Shown here piece after piece: positions 9,067 to 18,533 of a stretch of DNA of 64,000 nucleotides; the stretch's first letter is position 1, and the number at the start of each line of letters is the position of its first letter. Under the pieces are notes generated by a model. That model saw only the letters and a program-made list of their open reading frames with translations, had not been told where the DNA came from and ran no database searches. The DNA is taken from the NCBI GenBank assembly GCA_021405325.1, contig QWII01000014.1:124001-188000 (forward strand), written 5' to 3'. Origin of the DNA: Caldilinea sp. CFX5. GTDB lineage: Bacteria; Chloroflexota; Anaerolineae; Caldilineales; Caldilineaceae. The position numbers and the translations under genes are program-made.

Positions 9067-11421
9067 GTGCAGAAGAAAGTGATACAGATCGGCTTTACCG
9101 GCTACACCCGCCAAGGCCAAGAGTGGCCCTTCCTTGTCATGAGCTTGGGGCTGTTTCTGGGCATAGGGCTTTGGTATAGCCTGGCGACACCGCCCTTTGA
9201 GACGCCCGATGAAGTCTATCACTATGCCTTTGTGCGTCATGTCGCGGCTGGGAATGGGTTGCCGGTGCAAACGCCCGCCGTCGCGGAAGCCTGGTTGCAT
9301 GAGGGCAGTCAAGCGCCACTCTATTACTTGCTGGTGGGTTGGTTGACCGCCGCCATTGATCAGCGTGACTTCGATCAACTCAATCTTCCTAACCCTCGCG
9401 CTAACATTGGCGATCCGCTGTTTCCCGGCAACAAGAATTTTATGCTCTACAGTGCTGTTACGCGCCCACTGCAAGGGGCTAATTTGGCATTGCATGTGGG
9501 GCGCTGGGTGTCGCTGGCGCTGGGCAGTCTGACCCTGTGGCTACTTTATGGCGTTGCCCGACTCGCCTTTGCTGACAAACTGGCGTGCCGTCAGCCCTGG
9601 CCCTTTTCGTTCGCACTGCTACCGGTGCTATGGGTGGCGACCATGCCCCAATTTGCGTTTATCAGTGCGGCCTGCTCCAATGACAGTCTGGTGATCGCCG
9701 CCAGCACCGCCACGGTCTACTGGTTGGCGCACCTGGTCAGCAAGGCAACGGATACCCCAATTGCCCGGCTCGAATGGTTATGGCTGGGCCTCCTGATTGG
9801 GATCGCCGCCCTGAGTAAGTTACAGGGCTTAGGGTTGTTACCGTTGGTCGGGGTAGCGACGGTGATTATAGCAGTGCAGCGGCGCGATTGGCGCATCCCC
9901 TACCATGCGGCCCTGCCGATTGCAGTTCCTGCCCTGCTGGTGGCGGGGTGGTGGTATGGGCGCAACTACATACTTTATGGCGATCTGTTTGGCGTCACGA
10001 ATCTGCTCGCCAACAATGGACTACGCGCTGACAGGCTGACCTGGAGCAGCAGTTGGGGTGAATTTCGTGGTTTCCGGTACTCCTTCTGGGGTCTCTTTGG
10101 CTGGTTTAATCTTTTGCTGCCCGTTTGGGTCTACGCGCTGTTGGATGGGATAACGCTGACGGCACTAATCGGGGCGCTACTGGCAGGCGTTGGGGGCAAG
10201 CGCCCGACTGATCAAGAAATGGTTGCGCGTTCAGCACGATCCGTGCGGCTGTTGTTATGGAGCTGGCTGTTCATCGTCGTGGTGCTGCTCCTCTATTGGC
10301 TCAATCAAGCGACCAGCAGCCAAGGGCGGCTCTTTTTCCCGGCTTTGAGCGCCTTTGCTGTTCTGCTGGTCTTTGGTCTCCAGGTCTGGCTGCGCTATCT
10401 GCCCTCACGGGTGCAGGCGGCGGTCTGGTTGCTCCCACCGCTGCTATTGCTGGGGTGTTCGCTCTATACCCTGACCGTTCTCTTCCCGGCCAGTTATGGG
10501 GCGCCACAACCGGTGGCGACCATTCCGGCTGACGCCCAGCTCGTAGAGATTGTTTACGGCGACACGGATCGAATCTACTTGCGGGCGCTCGATATACCAA
10601 CCCAACGCTTTCGGCCCGGTGAGCGCGTGCCGATTACGCTGTATTTAGAGGCACGTACAGCCATACAAGATGACTACCAGCTTTTCATTCAACTGCTCGA
10701 TGAACAGGGGGAGGAGGTTGCCAATCTGACGACCCATCCCGGTTGGGGGCGCAACCCGACGAGTCTTTGGCAACCAGGGGCCATCTATGCCGATTCCTAT
10801 CCGGTGTTGATTCAGCGTGCGAGCGAGGGGTCATCTCCGCTGTTGGCACGCGTCTATATTGGCTTTGTCGATCCAAAGACTGAGACACGTGGTCGCTTGC
10901 CACTGCCGGCCCAGACCACCGGTGGTACGCCAATTCAAGAAGGCCCGTTCGTGGGTCATGTTGCCATTAGTCCGTTGCAGCCGCCTACCGTTGATCTGGC
11001 ACAGATGACAGCGAATGGCGCGCAGTTTGGCAATGTGATTCAACTCTCCGCCGTCGATTTTCCCACCGAAGTCAAGCTGGGTAGCACGGGCCCGTTCACG
11101 ATCACATTGGTGTGGGATGCTATCGGCACACCAGCAACAGATTACACAGCTTTTGTTCATCTCCTTGATGCCGATCAGAACCGTGTCAGTGGCTTTGACC
11201 AGGCGCCGGCGCTGCGCTTTCCTACCCGCTACTGGCGCACGGGGGACCGCATCGTCAGTCATTTCGTCTTGTCGCCACCCACTACGCCGGGCGAATTTGC
11301 GCTATGGGTTGGCCTCTATGACGCTGAAAGCGGCGGCGCCCTGCGCCTACCCATCACGTCAAGTGCAGACCGGACAACCGGGGATGGGCAAGTTATAGTT
11401 GGAAGGGTAAGCGTAAAATAA
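9067..11421 (+). CDS. polytopic GT-C/DUF2142-like membrane protein with C-terminal beta-sandwich part
   Basis: The product (784 residues from GTG 9067) has a first membrane helix followed by an outside loop with TPPFETPDEVYHY. The acidic PxxxxPDE pattern after helix 1 is what DUF2142 and GT-C glycosyltransferase-like proteins carry at the presumed active site. About ten to twelve helices follow to residue 480, then about 300 residues of soluble beta-rich sequence with two similar halves (RFRPGERVPITLYL and EVKLGSTGPFTITLVW), probably outside the membrane. Likely role: transfer of a lipid-linked sugar to an envelope polymer or protein, which is inference. The frame is open back to 8821, but only GTG 9067 has AGGA at a good distance; ATG 9139 is also possible. 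Confidence 0.7.
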   Translation: MQKKVIQIGFTGYTRQGQEWPFLVMSLGLFLGIGLWYSLATPPFETPDEVYHYAFVRHVAAGNGLPVQTPAVAEAWLHEGSQAPLYYLLVGWLTAAIDQRDFDQLNLPNPRANIGDPLFPGNKNFMLYSAVTRPLQGANLALHVGRWVSLALGSLTLWLLYGVARLAFADKLACRQPWPFSFALLPVLWVATMPQFAFISAACSNDSLVIAASTATVYWLAHLVSKATDTPIARLEWLWLGLLIGIAALSKLQGLGLLPLVGVATVIIAVQRRDWRIPYHAALPIAVPALLVAGWWYGRNYILYGDLFGVTNLLANNGLRADRLTWSSSWGEFRGFRYSFWGLFGWFNLLLPVWVYALLDGITLTALIGALLAGVGGKRPTDQEMVARSARSVRLLLWSWLFIVVVLLLYWLNQATSSQGRLFFPALSAFAVLLVFGLQVWLRYLPSRVQAAVWLLPPLLLLGCSLYTLTVLFPASYGAPQPVATIPADAQLVEIVYGDTDRIYLRALDIPTQRFRPGERVPITLYLEARTAIQDDYQLFIQLLDEQGEEVANLTTHPGWGRNPTSLWQPGAIYADSYPVLIQRASEGSSPLLARVYIGFVDPKTETRGRLPLPAQTTGGTPIQEGPFVGHVAISPLQPPTVDLAQMTANGAQFGNVIQLSAVDFPTEVKLGSTGPFTITLVWDAIGTPATDYTAFVHLLDADQNRVSGFDQAPALRFPTRYWRTGDRIVSHFVLSPPTTPGEFALWVGLYDAESGGALRLPITSSADRTTGDGQVIVGRVSVK

Positions 11422-11750
11422 GTCAGAAAAGCGAAATTATACATACAACCGTTTATCTGTGTGGTTCGTTCACATTTCCTTCATAACTCTGTGGCAAAAT
11501 CAAGGTTATCTGCCCTGCATTGCACGGGGTAGGGAGAATCTGCTCAGGGTAGCAAAATCGACAGCTATCGTTCGCTCTGTTTGACGCCAACCCATAGCGA
11601 ATGGAAGGTTACTGCTAGAAACGGTTGTGCCTGCATAGTAGGGTCAAATAGGGCAGAAGAGATTCATTAGCGTAAACAACTTTGTTTGGCCCGTCGCTTA
11701 ACCCAGTGACCCTCTTCTTGTGTATCACTTTGAGATTAGGAGAAACCATA
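11422..11750 (+). other. 329-base intergenic region upstream of the copper ATPase
   Basis: No gene is supported here. The only pattern noted is two TTCA half-sites eleven bases apart (11469-11472 and 11480-11483), a spacing used by OmpR-family regulators. The copper-type response regulator of this locus lies 4 kb away. This is weak evidence for a regulator site. The ribosome site of the next gene (AGGAGAAA) lies at its end. Confidence 0.35.
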
Positions 11751-14036
11751 ATGGCAACGTCTGAACACGATACGCACACGCACAACAGACAGGATGTCCA
11801 GACGGATCACCCTGATCATCATCTACCGGCGCCCACCGCGGCTATGGGTGAACATGACCACCTTGACACACATGGTGAGCATAACCCACAAAGGATCAGC
11901 CCCTCGTTGTCAGCCGTTCAGCCCCACAACATGCACGGTAAGTATGTTACGGCTGAGGCATATACGGAAGAGATCCATGAAGCCGGCCATCGCGCTGCTA
12001 CGGGCCGTACTCAACATGATGCCCATGCCGGTCACGGCGTCGACCACACGGGCCATGAGCTGATGTTTCGCAGTCGCTTTTGGTTCTGTCTACTGCTCAC
12101 CGTTCCTGTGCTGCTCTACAGCCACATGCTGCAAATGTGGTTCGGCTTTACCATGCCCGGCTTTCCCGGTAGCCAATGGATTGGGCCGCTCTTTGCCGGT
12201 GTTATCTTTCTCTATGGCGGCGTCCCCTTTCTGCAAATGGCTGTGCCTGAAGTGCGCGCCCGCCAACCCGGCATGATGACCCTCATTTCGCTGGCAATCA
12301 CCGTCGCGTTCATCTATAGCCTTGCTGCCCTGTGGATCGACCCGACCGGCGGCTTTTTCTGGGAGATGGCGCTGCTCATTGATGTCATGTTGCTGGGCCA
12401 CTGGCTGGAGATGCGCAGCGTGCGTCAGGCATCAGGAGCACTCAGTGAACTGGCTCAGTTAATGCCGGATGAGGCGGAGCGTGTTACCCCCGATGGGGAC
12501 ACAGAACGGGTGGCGAGTAGTGATTTGCGCGTTGGCGATGTTGTCTTAGTCCGACCGGGCGCCAGTGTCCCTGCCGACGGCGAGGTGGTGGAAGGCGCTT
12601 CGGACGTGAACGAAGCCATGATCACCGGGGAATCACGGCCGGTCAGGAAGGAAGTGGGGAACAAGGTAATTGCCGGCACGGTCAACGGCGACGGCAGTCT
12701 GCGGGTACGGGTGACGGCGACCGGTGAGGAGACAGCTCTATCGGGGATTATGCGGCTGGTGCAGGAAGCGCAGCAAAGCAAATCGGCCACCCAGGTGTTG
12801 GCCGACCGGGCTGCTGGTTGGCTTTTTTATGTTGCCCTGGCCGCGGCCATCCTCACGGCCATCGTCTGGACGCTGGTTAGTGGTTTCAATGTAGCCGTTG
12901 TCCAGCGCGTGGCGACCGTGTTGGTGATTGCCTGTCCCCATGCGTTGGGGCTGGCGGTGCCATTGGTGGTTGCGATCAGCACATCGCTGGCGGCCCGCAA
13001 CGGCGTTCTCGTGCGCAACCGATTGGCTCTGGAAGAAGCGCGCACCATCGATACCGTGATCTTTGACAAAACGGGGACGCTCACGAAAGGCGAACAGGGC
13101 GTCGTGGATGTAGCCATGGTTGAGGGCTGGTCGCCAGAGCAGGCCGTGGCCGTGGCTGCGGCAGTGGAAGGAGATTCGGAACACATTATTGCGCAGGCGA
13201 TTCGGCGCGCAGCGACGGAACGACAGGTTGCGCTGCCCAAGGTGAGCGCCTTTGAAGCGATCAAGGGGCGCGGCGCTAAGGCTACGCTGGATGGCCGGAC
13301 TATTTTTGTGGGTGGTCCCCGCCTGCTCGAAATGCTCAACGTCACGCCCCCGGTCGCCTTGCACGAATTTGTTAGCCAGGCTGAGGCCAAAGGGCAAACG
13401 GTGGTCTACCTGGTGCAGGAGCAGACAATCGTCGCTGGTTTTGCCCTCGCCGATGTGATACGTCCGGAGAGCAAACCGGCCATCCAAAAGCTCCATGACC
13501 TGGGGGTGGAGGTGGTCATGTTGACGGGTGACAGTAAGGCAGTGGCGCAAGCCGTCGCCGCCGAGCTTGGCATTGACCAGTATATTGCTGAAGTCTTGCC
13601 GGAACATAAAGATAACCAGGTGAGTCGCCTCCAGGCACAGGGCAAGCGAGTGGCCATGGTTGGGGACGGGGTGAATGATGCACCGGCATTGACGCGTGCG
13701 GATATCGGCATTGCTATCGGCAGCGGCACCGATGTGGCGGTTGAATCGGCGGACATCATTCTTGTCCAGAGCAACCCGCTCGATGTGGCAAAAATCTTTA
13801 CCTTGAGTGGAGCCACCTACCGGAAGATGATTCAAAATTTGTGGTGGGCCGCCGGTTATAACATTGTCGCCCTGCCGCTGGCCGCTGGTGTCCTGGCGAA
13901 CTGGGGCGTCAACTTATCGCCGGCTGTGGGTGCGTTATTGATGTCGGTAAGCACCATTGTGGTGGCGATCAATGCACAACTGCTACGTCGTCTGCCGCTA
14001 TCGAACACCGCAGGAAGTGCATTGTCGGCTGGTTAA
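11751..14036 (+). CDS. copB: CopB-type P1B copper-transporting ATPase
   Basis: The 761-residue protein begins with about 105 His/Asp-rich residues instead of CxxC metal-binding domains. It then has the P1B ATPase core: paired helices, the A-domain ITGES, the transmembrane [11 protein letters not shown] motif near residue 394, phosphorylation site DKTGTLT near 439, MLTGDS, and [10 protein letters not shown] in the hinge. A CPH motif with a His-rich N-terminus is the mark of the CopB (P1B-3) group, which exports copper or silver from the cytoplasm. ATG 11751 follows TTAGGAGAAACC; an upstream in-frame ATG at 11682 lacks a ribosome site. The convergent two-component system downstream has a Met-rich sensor, consistent with copper control. 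Confidence 0.92.
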   Translation: MATSEHDTHTHNRQDVQTDHPDHHLPAPTAAMGEHDHLDTHGEHNPQRISPSLSAVQPHNMHGKYVTAEAYTEEIHEAGHRAATGRTQHDAHAGHGVDHTGHELMFRSRFWFCLLLTVPVLLYSHMLQMWFGFTMPGFPGSQWIGPLFAGVIFLYGGVPFLQMAVPEVRARQPGMMTLISLAITVAFIYSLAALWIDPTGGFFWEMALLIDVMLLGHWLEMRSVRQASGALSELAQLMPDEAERVTPDGDTERVASSDLRVGDVVLVRPGASVPADGEVVEGASDVNEAMITGESRPVRKEVGNKVIAGTVNGDGSLRVRVTATGEETALSGIMRLVQEAQQSKSATQVLADRAAGWLFYVALAAAILTAIVWTLVSGFNVAVVQRVATVLVIACPHALGLAVPLVVAISTSLAARNGVLVRNRLALEEARTIDTVIFDKTGTLTKGEQGVVDVAMVEGWSPEQAVAVAAAVEGDSEHIIAQAIRRAATERQVALPKVSAFEAIKGRGAKATLDGRTIFVGGPRLLEMLNVTPPVALHEFVSQAEAKGQTVVYLVQEQTIVAGFALADVIRPESKPAIQKLHDLGVEVVMLTGDSKAVAQAVAAELGIDQYIAEVLPEHKDNQVSRLQAQGKRVAMVGDGVNDAPALTRADIGIAIGSGTDVAVESADIILVQSNPLDVAKIFTLSGATYRKMIQNLWWAAGYNIVALPLAAGVLANWGVNLSPAVGALLMSVSTIVVAINAQLLRRLPLSNTAGSALSAG

Positions 14037-14088
14037 GGAATCAAAAAAGTAGATTTCTGGAAGAATAACCCTGATCGAACTGAAATGC

Positions 14089-15576
14089 TCACTGCGTTTT
14101 CAGCGCCGGCAAGGTGAAGGTAAAGGTGACGCCTTGGCCGGCCATGTTCGGTTTGGCGGTGATATGCCCCCCGTGCGCCTCCACCAACTGTTTGACAATC
14201 GCCAAACCAAGGCCAGAGCCGCCGCTAGTCCGGGTGCGCGACTTATCTGCGCGGTAGAAGCGGTCGAAGACGTAGGGTAGGTCGGCTGGGGCAATACCAC
14301 TGCCGGTGTCGGTAACTTCGACGACAACCACTGACTCGGTATTCCGTTCCACCTCTGCAAAGGCGCACACGGTGATCCGGCCACCCGTCGGTGTGTAGCG
14401 CAAGGCGTTGCTTAACAGGTTGCCGAACACCTGACCAATCCGGTCAGCATCTGCCGGAACGAGCGGCAGCGTTGGGGAAACTTCTGTGGCAATGGTCACG
14501 CCATGCGTCTCGGCCTGGAGTTGCAGGTGGGCAACGGCTTTTTCGATCACTTTGCCCAAGTCAGTCGGTGCATGCTCCAATTTGAGTTGGCCGGCATCGG
14601 CCAGCGAGAGCAACCGCAGGTCGGCAACGAGGCGCGCCAGAAGCGTGGCTTCATCATGCAGCGAGGCGATCTCCTGTGGATCAGCGGGTAGCACGCCATC
14701 CAGCATTGCTTCCAAGTTGGCTTGAATCACGCTGAGGGGGGTGCGCAGTTCGTGGGCGATATCGGCGATCATGGTGCGCCGCAGTTGCTGATCGTAGGCC
14801 AGGGCATCGACCATTTGGTTAAACGCCGCGGCCAGGCGCCCAATCTCATCCTCTGAGGTGACAGGAACGTGTTGCTCCAATTGGCCGGCAGCAATGCGTT
14901 GGGCGGCGGCGGTCACAGTGCGTATCGGCATCACAATCTGCCGGAATACGAGCAGCCCGAACAACAGCGCCACCCCACCCGCAGCCAAACTGGCCAGCCA
15001 GGTCGAACGGGTGACCGCGCTGAGAAAGGTGCTGGCCGGTGTAACAACGTCGGCACTCATCGGGATGGCAAGCAACGTCCCCACCGCCTGATCGTTCACC
15101 AACACAGGGGCGCCGGCCGCCAATAGGGCAGAGTCAAGCGCCGTTCCTGTTGACGTTGACGCAGTATCCGCCACGACGACGCCCTGGGCATCGGCCAGCA
15201 GCAAGCGAATGCCCATGGCTGCCCACATGTTGCCTGCCGTCATCCCCATCCTGCCGCGTTCGGTCATCATATGGCCGTGCATCATGCCGCGCCCCATCGT
15301 ATCTGCGCCGGTTGGCGCGGCTTGGGTGTTTGCCATGACCATCTGCCTACTCCAAGGTGCGACCAATAGCGCCTCCACGCCCTCCCAGCTTCCATTGTTG
15401 GCATAATGTTCGGCCACGAGCGGCGCCAGTTGTTGCACCCAAGCCTGACCGCTCTGGGTCACATAGCGGTTAAATTGACCACTGGTCGTCCGGCTAACCA
15501 ACAGTGCATCGACAACGGCGCCAATGAGGATGACCAGCACAAAGGCGGCCATGAGCTTTAGCCAAAGGCTACGCAT
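14089..15576 (-). CDS. sensor histidine kinase, probably sensing copper or silver
   Basis: The 495-residue kinase has an N-terminal helix (9-28), an extracytoplasmic sensor loop, a second helix near 190-210, HAMP, a dimerisation/phosphoacceptor domain (ADIAHELRTPLSV, His in the H box) and a HATPase_c domain (NLLSNALRYTP N box, VTDTGSGIAPADL, GSGLGLAIVKQLVEAHGG). The loop contains a striking Met/His cluster at about residues 94-121 (bases 15214-15297; MGRGMMHGHMM then MGMTAGNM), the kind of ligand set used for Cu(I) or Ag(I). The start ATG 15576 overlaps the regulator stop by eight bases and has GAGGG before it. Product and context suggest it tunes the adjacent CopB. Confidence 0.88.
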   Translation of the reverse strand: MRSLWLKLMAAFVLVILIGAVVDALLVSRTTSGQFNRYVTQSGQAWVQQLAPLVAEHYANNGSWEGVEALLVAPWSRQMVMANTQAAPTGADTMGRGMMHGHMMTERGRMGMTAGNMWAAMGIRLLLADAQGVVVADTASTSTGTALDSALLAAGAPVLVNDQAVGTLLAIPMSADVVTPASTFLSAVTRSTWLASLAAGGVALLFGLLVFRQIVMPIRTVTAAAQRIAAGQLEQHVPVTSEDEIGRLAAAFNQMVDALAYDQQLRRTMIADIAHELRTPLSVIQANLEAMLDGVLPADPQEIASLHDEATLLARLVADLRLLSLADAGQLKLEHAPTDLGKVIEKAVAHLQLQAETHGVTIATEVSPTLPLVPADADRIGQVFGNLLSNALRYTPTGGRITVCAFAEVERNTESVVVVEVTDTGSGIAPADLPYVFDRFYRADKSRTRTSGGSGLGLAIVKQLVEAHGGHITAKPNMAGQGVTFTFTLPALKTQ

Positions 15577-16267
15577 GGCCGCCCTCACTACCGATAAAGC
15601 GGTAGCCTACGCCATGCACGGTGGCAATGTAGCGCGGATTGTGAGCATCATCGCCTAGTTTGGCGCGCAAATTCTTGATATGCTGGTCAATAGCACGTTC
15701 GTAGCCGGCATAGGTTGCATCGCCCAACTGGTCGATTAGCTTCAGACGGGTGAAGACTTGGCCCGGATGGCGGAGGAAGATTGTCAACAGATCAAATTCA
15801 ACGAAGGTGAGTTCCAGTGCATGCCCGGCCGCTGTTACTAAGCGGCGTTCGAGATCGAGCATCAGATCGCCACTGCGCAGTACCTGTGTCGGCTGCACCA
15901 CCCCCTGGCTACGACGCAAGACGGCCCGCACTCGTGCCAGTACCTCGCGTGGGCTGAAGGGTTTGGTGATATAATCATCGGCGCCCAGTTCCAACCCTAC
16001 GATTTTATCCGTCTCCTCGTTACGCGCGGTGAGCATGATAATGGGTGTACCAGAAATTTGGCGAATTTGCCGGCAGATCTCCCAGCCGTCTATGTTCGGC
16101 AGCATGAGGTCGAGGAGCACCAGGTTGGGCTGTTCGCGCCGAAAGGCCGGCATCGCCAAAGCGCCGTCCTGAACGGACGTCACCTGATAGCCGGCTTGTT
16201 CCAGGTAGAGGCGCACGGTGCGTGCAAGCTTGGCCTCGTCTTCAATTAGCAAGATCCTATCAGCCAT
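15569..16267 (-). CDS. OmpR-family response regulator
   Basis: The 232-residue protein has a receiver domain with IEDE acidic residues, the phospho-acceptor Asp in LVLLDLMLPNIDGW (near residue 52) and the conserved Lys in ITKPF. A C-terminal winged-helix trans_reg_C domain (LTFVEFDLLTIFLRHPGQVF, VHGVGYRF) follows. It is translated just before the kinase, with overlapping ends, in the usual order for a two-component operon. Its DNA targets are not shown by the sequence, but the facing copper ATPase gene is the obvious candidate. Confidence 0.9.
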   Translation of the reverse strand: MADRILLIEDEAKLARTVRLYLEQAGYQVTSVQDGALAMPAFRREQPNLVLLDLMLPNIDGWEICRQIRQISGTPIIMLTARNEETDKIVGLELGADDYITKPFSPREVLARVRAVLRRSQGVVQPTQVLRSGDLMLDLERRLVTAAGHALELTFVEFDLLTIFLRHPGQVFTRLKLIDQLGDATYAGYERAIDQHIKNLRAKLGDDAHNPRYIATVHGVGYRFIGSEGGHA

Positions 16268-16683
16268 CCCTACGCTCCTTCATCAGTTTAGTTGCACCCA
16301 CTTTGTTGCATCCACAACCTCTTCCCTCTGCAAAGTGGAGTGCAGTGCATTCACCACTGATACTAGATATGATACCATACCTGATCGGTGAACCTTGCTA
16401 TTCAATGGGCTTTCCTTTTGCCACTGCTTAATGCTTGGCAGGTATACTGCTCATTCTACTGAATCAAAGCCGTTCTAATCCCTGAGTTTACAATACAATT
16501 GGGTTGTGAGGATTTTATGAAGGCAGCATAAGCGAACGGTGAAGACTGAATGCAGCGGCGCCTTTGATTAACTTACGTGGATCACCATCATCAAGCCCAC
16601 TGCCCTCTTTCTCCACTTCCAAACCTTTATGCTACCACTTGCGCCAGAGTCCAGATGAGTTTGGAAATTTTTAAAAATGGGGC
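16268..16683. other. intergenic region before the Tad/VirB4-like operon
   Basis: About 410 bases separate the divergently read response regulator from the next promoter. I see no protein frame with a ribosome site and no RNA gene. The region is more AT-rich than its surroundings and must carry the promoter of the regulator-kinase operon on the minus strand, which I could not place. Confidence 0.4.
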
Positions 16684-16712
16684 TTGACAATCTAGAACAA
16701 GTGAACTAGAAT
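16684..16712 (+). promoter_or_regulatory. strong sigma-70-type promoter with an embedded operator-like inverted repeat
   Basis: A perfect -35 box TTGACA (16684-16689), a 17-base spacer and a near-consensus -10 box TAGAAT (16707-16712) are present. Inside the spacer and overlapping the -10 box, TCTAG (16691-16695) and CTAGA (16706-16710) form an inverted repeat ten bases apart, positioned where a dimeric repressor would block polymerase. The first gene of the operon starts at 16880, leaving a leader of about 160 bases. Confidence 0.75.
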
Positions 16713-16722
16713 TGTGTGTGAA

Positions 16723-16758
16723 AGGGATTTCCGCAATTGCGGGAGTCCCTCTTTTTTT
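16723..16758 (+). terminator. intrinsic-terminator-like hairpin in the operon leader (attenuator candidate)
   Basis: Immediately after the expected transcription start, AGGGA at 16723 pairs with TCCCT ending at 16750 around an inner CCGCAATTGCGG palindrome, followed by CTTTTTTT (16751-16758). That is a stable hairpin plus a U tract, the form of a rho-independent terminator. It lies between a strong promoter and the first gene, so it would make either a very short RNA or an attenuated transcript. Confidence 0.75.
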
Positions 16759-16879
16759 GCTCATTTCACAAAATGGGTTATGCACTTTGGATTACTGCTG
16801 CTTGCACAAAAGTAGACAGGTCTGTAAACACCCCGCCCTGTTGCTTCTAGTTGCATGTATAGTGAAAAGGAGGCGACTC

Positions 16880-17518
16880 ATGGAAATTCGCTTGCGTGCG
16901 CTACGCTATCCCGCTTTGGCCAGTGTAGTTATCGTTATCTTGGCAATCGGCGTCAATTTTTTGCATTGGCAAGCGCCACGGCTTACAGCAGAGGAGCAGC
17001 CAACCAGAACCCTGCGGCCACTACTAGAAACCAACGCCTTTCCCACCACCCCACCAATCGGACGGCCGACCCTGCCTGTCATTGACATCACGTTCCATGA
17101 CGAAAGTGCCATGTGGGACTGGCAGTGGAAGTTAACCTGCGAACCGACGTTGGAGGTCTATTTGGGCCAGCGCTATCCATTGCACGCAGTCAGCCTTACA
17201 CTGGTGGACGACCCCACCATCAGCCTAGGCGTCGCCTACCCTGATATGGGTACACCCTCAGCCGTCGCGCTGGCCAGTTGTGAGGAGGCTGATGGCGCCC
17301 TGACCTGTCGCGCCGCCGTTGGCTACGGTGAGGCTGGTGCGCCATTGGATCTCGTAGCGACGGTGGCGCCAGTCTACGCCATCCAAGAAGCGTTGCGTGC
17401 CAAGGATCGCCAAACCTGGGAATCCCAACCAGCCTGGGATTGGTCAGCCTTTACCCCCTTAATCGAACAAACGGAGGCCGGATGGCAAAGTCAATGCGTC
17501 ACCCTTTCACCCGCTTAA
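16880..17518 (+). CDS. membrane-anchored extracytoplasmic protein, unknown function
   Basis: The 212-residue product has an N-terminal helix (residues 10-27; ALASVVIVILAIGVNFL) that can serve as signal anchor, then a soluble outer part with two or more cysteines (LTCEPT, CEEADGALTCRA) that may form disulfides. No family recognised. ATG 16880 has AAAGGAGG six bases before it, much better than the upstream TTG. It is first in the Tad/VirB4-like operon and overlaps the next gene by 37 bases, implying translational coupling. It may be a surface or assembly component of that apparatus. Confidence 0.7.
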   Translation: MEIRLRALRYPALASVVIVILAIGVNFLHWQAPRLTAEEQPTRTLRPLLETNAFPTTPPIGRPTLPVIDITFHDESAMWDWQWKLTCEPTLEVYLGQRYPLHAVSLTLVDDPTISLGVAYPDMGTPSAVALASCEEADGALTCRAAVGYGEAGAPLDLVATVAPVYAIQEALRAKDRQTWESQPAWDWSAFTPLIEQTEAGWQSQCVTLSPA

Positions 17519-18510
17519 CCCCCTTGCTTTGGTCAGGATGGCGACGGCTACGAACACGACGGCTGTATCAAACCGTTGTGGCGTTGGCCCTTGTCTTGCT
17601 CTTCTTGGTTGGCGCAGCGTGGTTGGCTGCGGTACAACCGGAACTAGCCCAGGAACTGGGGCTGGCGCGCTTCGGTCTTGTTTCTGAATCCGTTTGTGCC
17701 GGTCTCTGTCAGGGCTGCTATTGTGACGCGATTATCAACGGCACCTGCTATGTCGGTGGGCGTCCGTCCGGCTGCATCGGCTGTGTCGGCGCCTGTGCCG
17801 GTGACAACGACTGTAAGTGTGTGCCAGGGTTAGGTGGGTGCGGCGCCCGCATTGCGTGGTGCCGGAGCAGTGACTGCGCGCCCCGGCCCGAACCATCGCC
17901 CACTGTCGTTGAACCCACCGTAACACCGCCACCACTCACCTGCAACGAAGGTGGCACCTATGTCCACATCGAAGAGCCGGCGGCAAGCTGGTTTTATGAA
18001 CCGGCGTACCCCGTCGCCGTTCACCAAGATCCGCAGTTTCGTGGCTTTGATCTTGTCATTGACGCCCAAGGGGGCTGGGCTGAGAAGCGCGGCTTTGAGC
18101 AGCAACAGCGTTGCCAGAATAGCAGTGGTGAATACCCCACTGACTGCCCCAATGATAGTTGGTACTGGCGCTGTGAAGAGGTGGTGTTGGAGCGCTATGA
18201 TGACCCACTCATCAAGGTTGAATTGCCCATGCGACTGGCCGATTCCTCGGTGGACTGGATTGAGGGCTATCTCGGCTCCCGCTATTACCATGCGCGCCGG
18301 CAAGAACCGCTGCCGAAAGTGTTCGAACTCTGGGCTGGTGAAGCGATGAGCGTCCAGACGGGTCTCTTCCAATATCCGGCCGAAGACCCGGGTGTCCACG
18401 GCGGGAAGATCATCTTGCTGACCAAAGGCACACCGCTCAACCAACCCCAACGGGTGGCGCTGCCCTATTCAGTGCCGGTCTATTTAGTCGATACGACGAT
18501 CAAGGAATAG
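17482..18510 (+). CDS. cysteine-rich membrane-anchored protein, unknown function
   Basis: The 342-residue protein has a basic N-terminus, a membrane helix near residues 29-50, then a short domain extremely rich in cysteine (CAGLCQGCYCDAI, CIGCVGACAGDNDCKC, CGARIAWC). A Pro/Thr linker leads to a 190-residue outer domain with further cysteines. The Cys cluster resembles small disulfide-knotted surface domains, but I recognise no family. ATG 17482 with GGAGG four bases upstream lies within the end of the previous gene. It is probably an extracellular component made with the Tad-like machinery. Confidence 0.7.
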   Translation: MAKSMRHPFTRLTPLLWSGWRRLRTRRLYQTVVALALVLLFLVGAAWLAAVQPELAQELGLARFGLVSESVCAGLCQGCYCDAIINGTCYVGGRPSGCIGCVGACAGDNDCKCVPGLGGCGARIAWCRSSDCAPRPEPSPTVVEPTVTPPPLTCNEGGTYVHIEEPAASWFYEPAYPVAVHQDPQFRGFDLVIDAQGGWAEKRGFEQQQRCQNSSGEYPTDCPNDSWYWRCEEVVLERYDDPLIKVELPMRLADSSVDWIEGYLGSRYYHARRQEPLPKVFELWAGEAMSVQTGLFQYPAEDPGVHGGKIILLTKGTPLNQPQRVALPYSVPVYLVDTTIKE

Positions 18511-18533
18511 TGAACGGGTAGGAGCATATAAAG

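Noticed and set aside
12738..13835. 365-codon minus-strand frame inside the copper ATPase gene
   Set aside because: Shadow of a gene with all P-type ATPase motifs on the plus strand.
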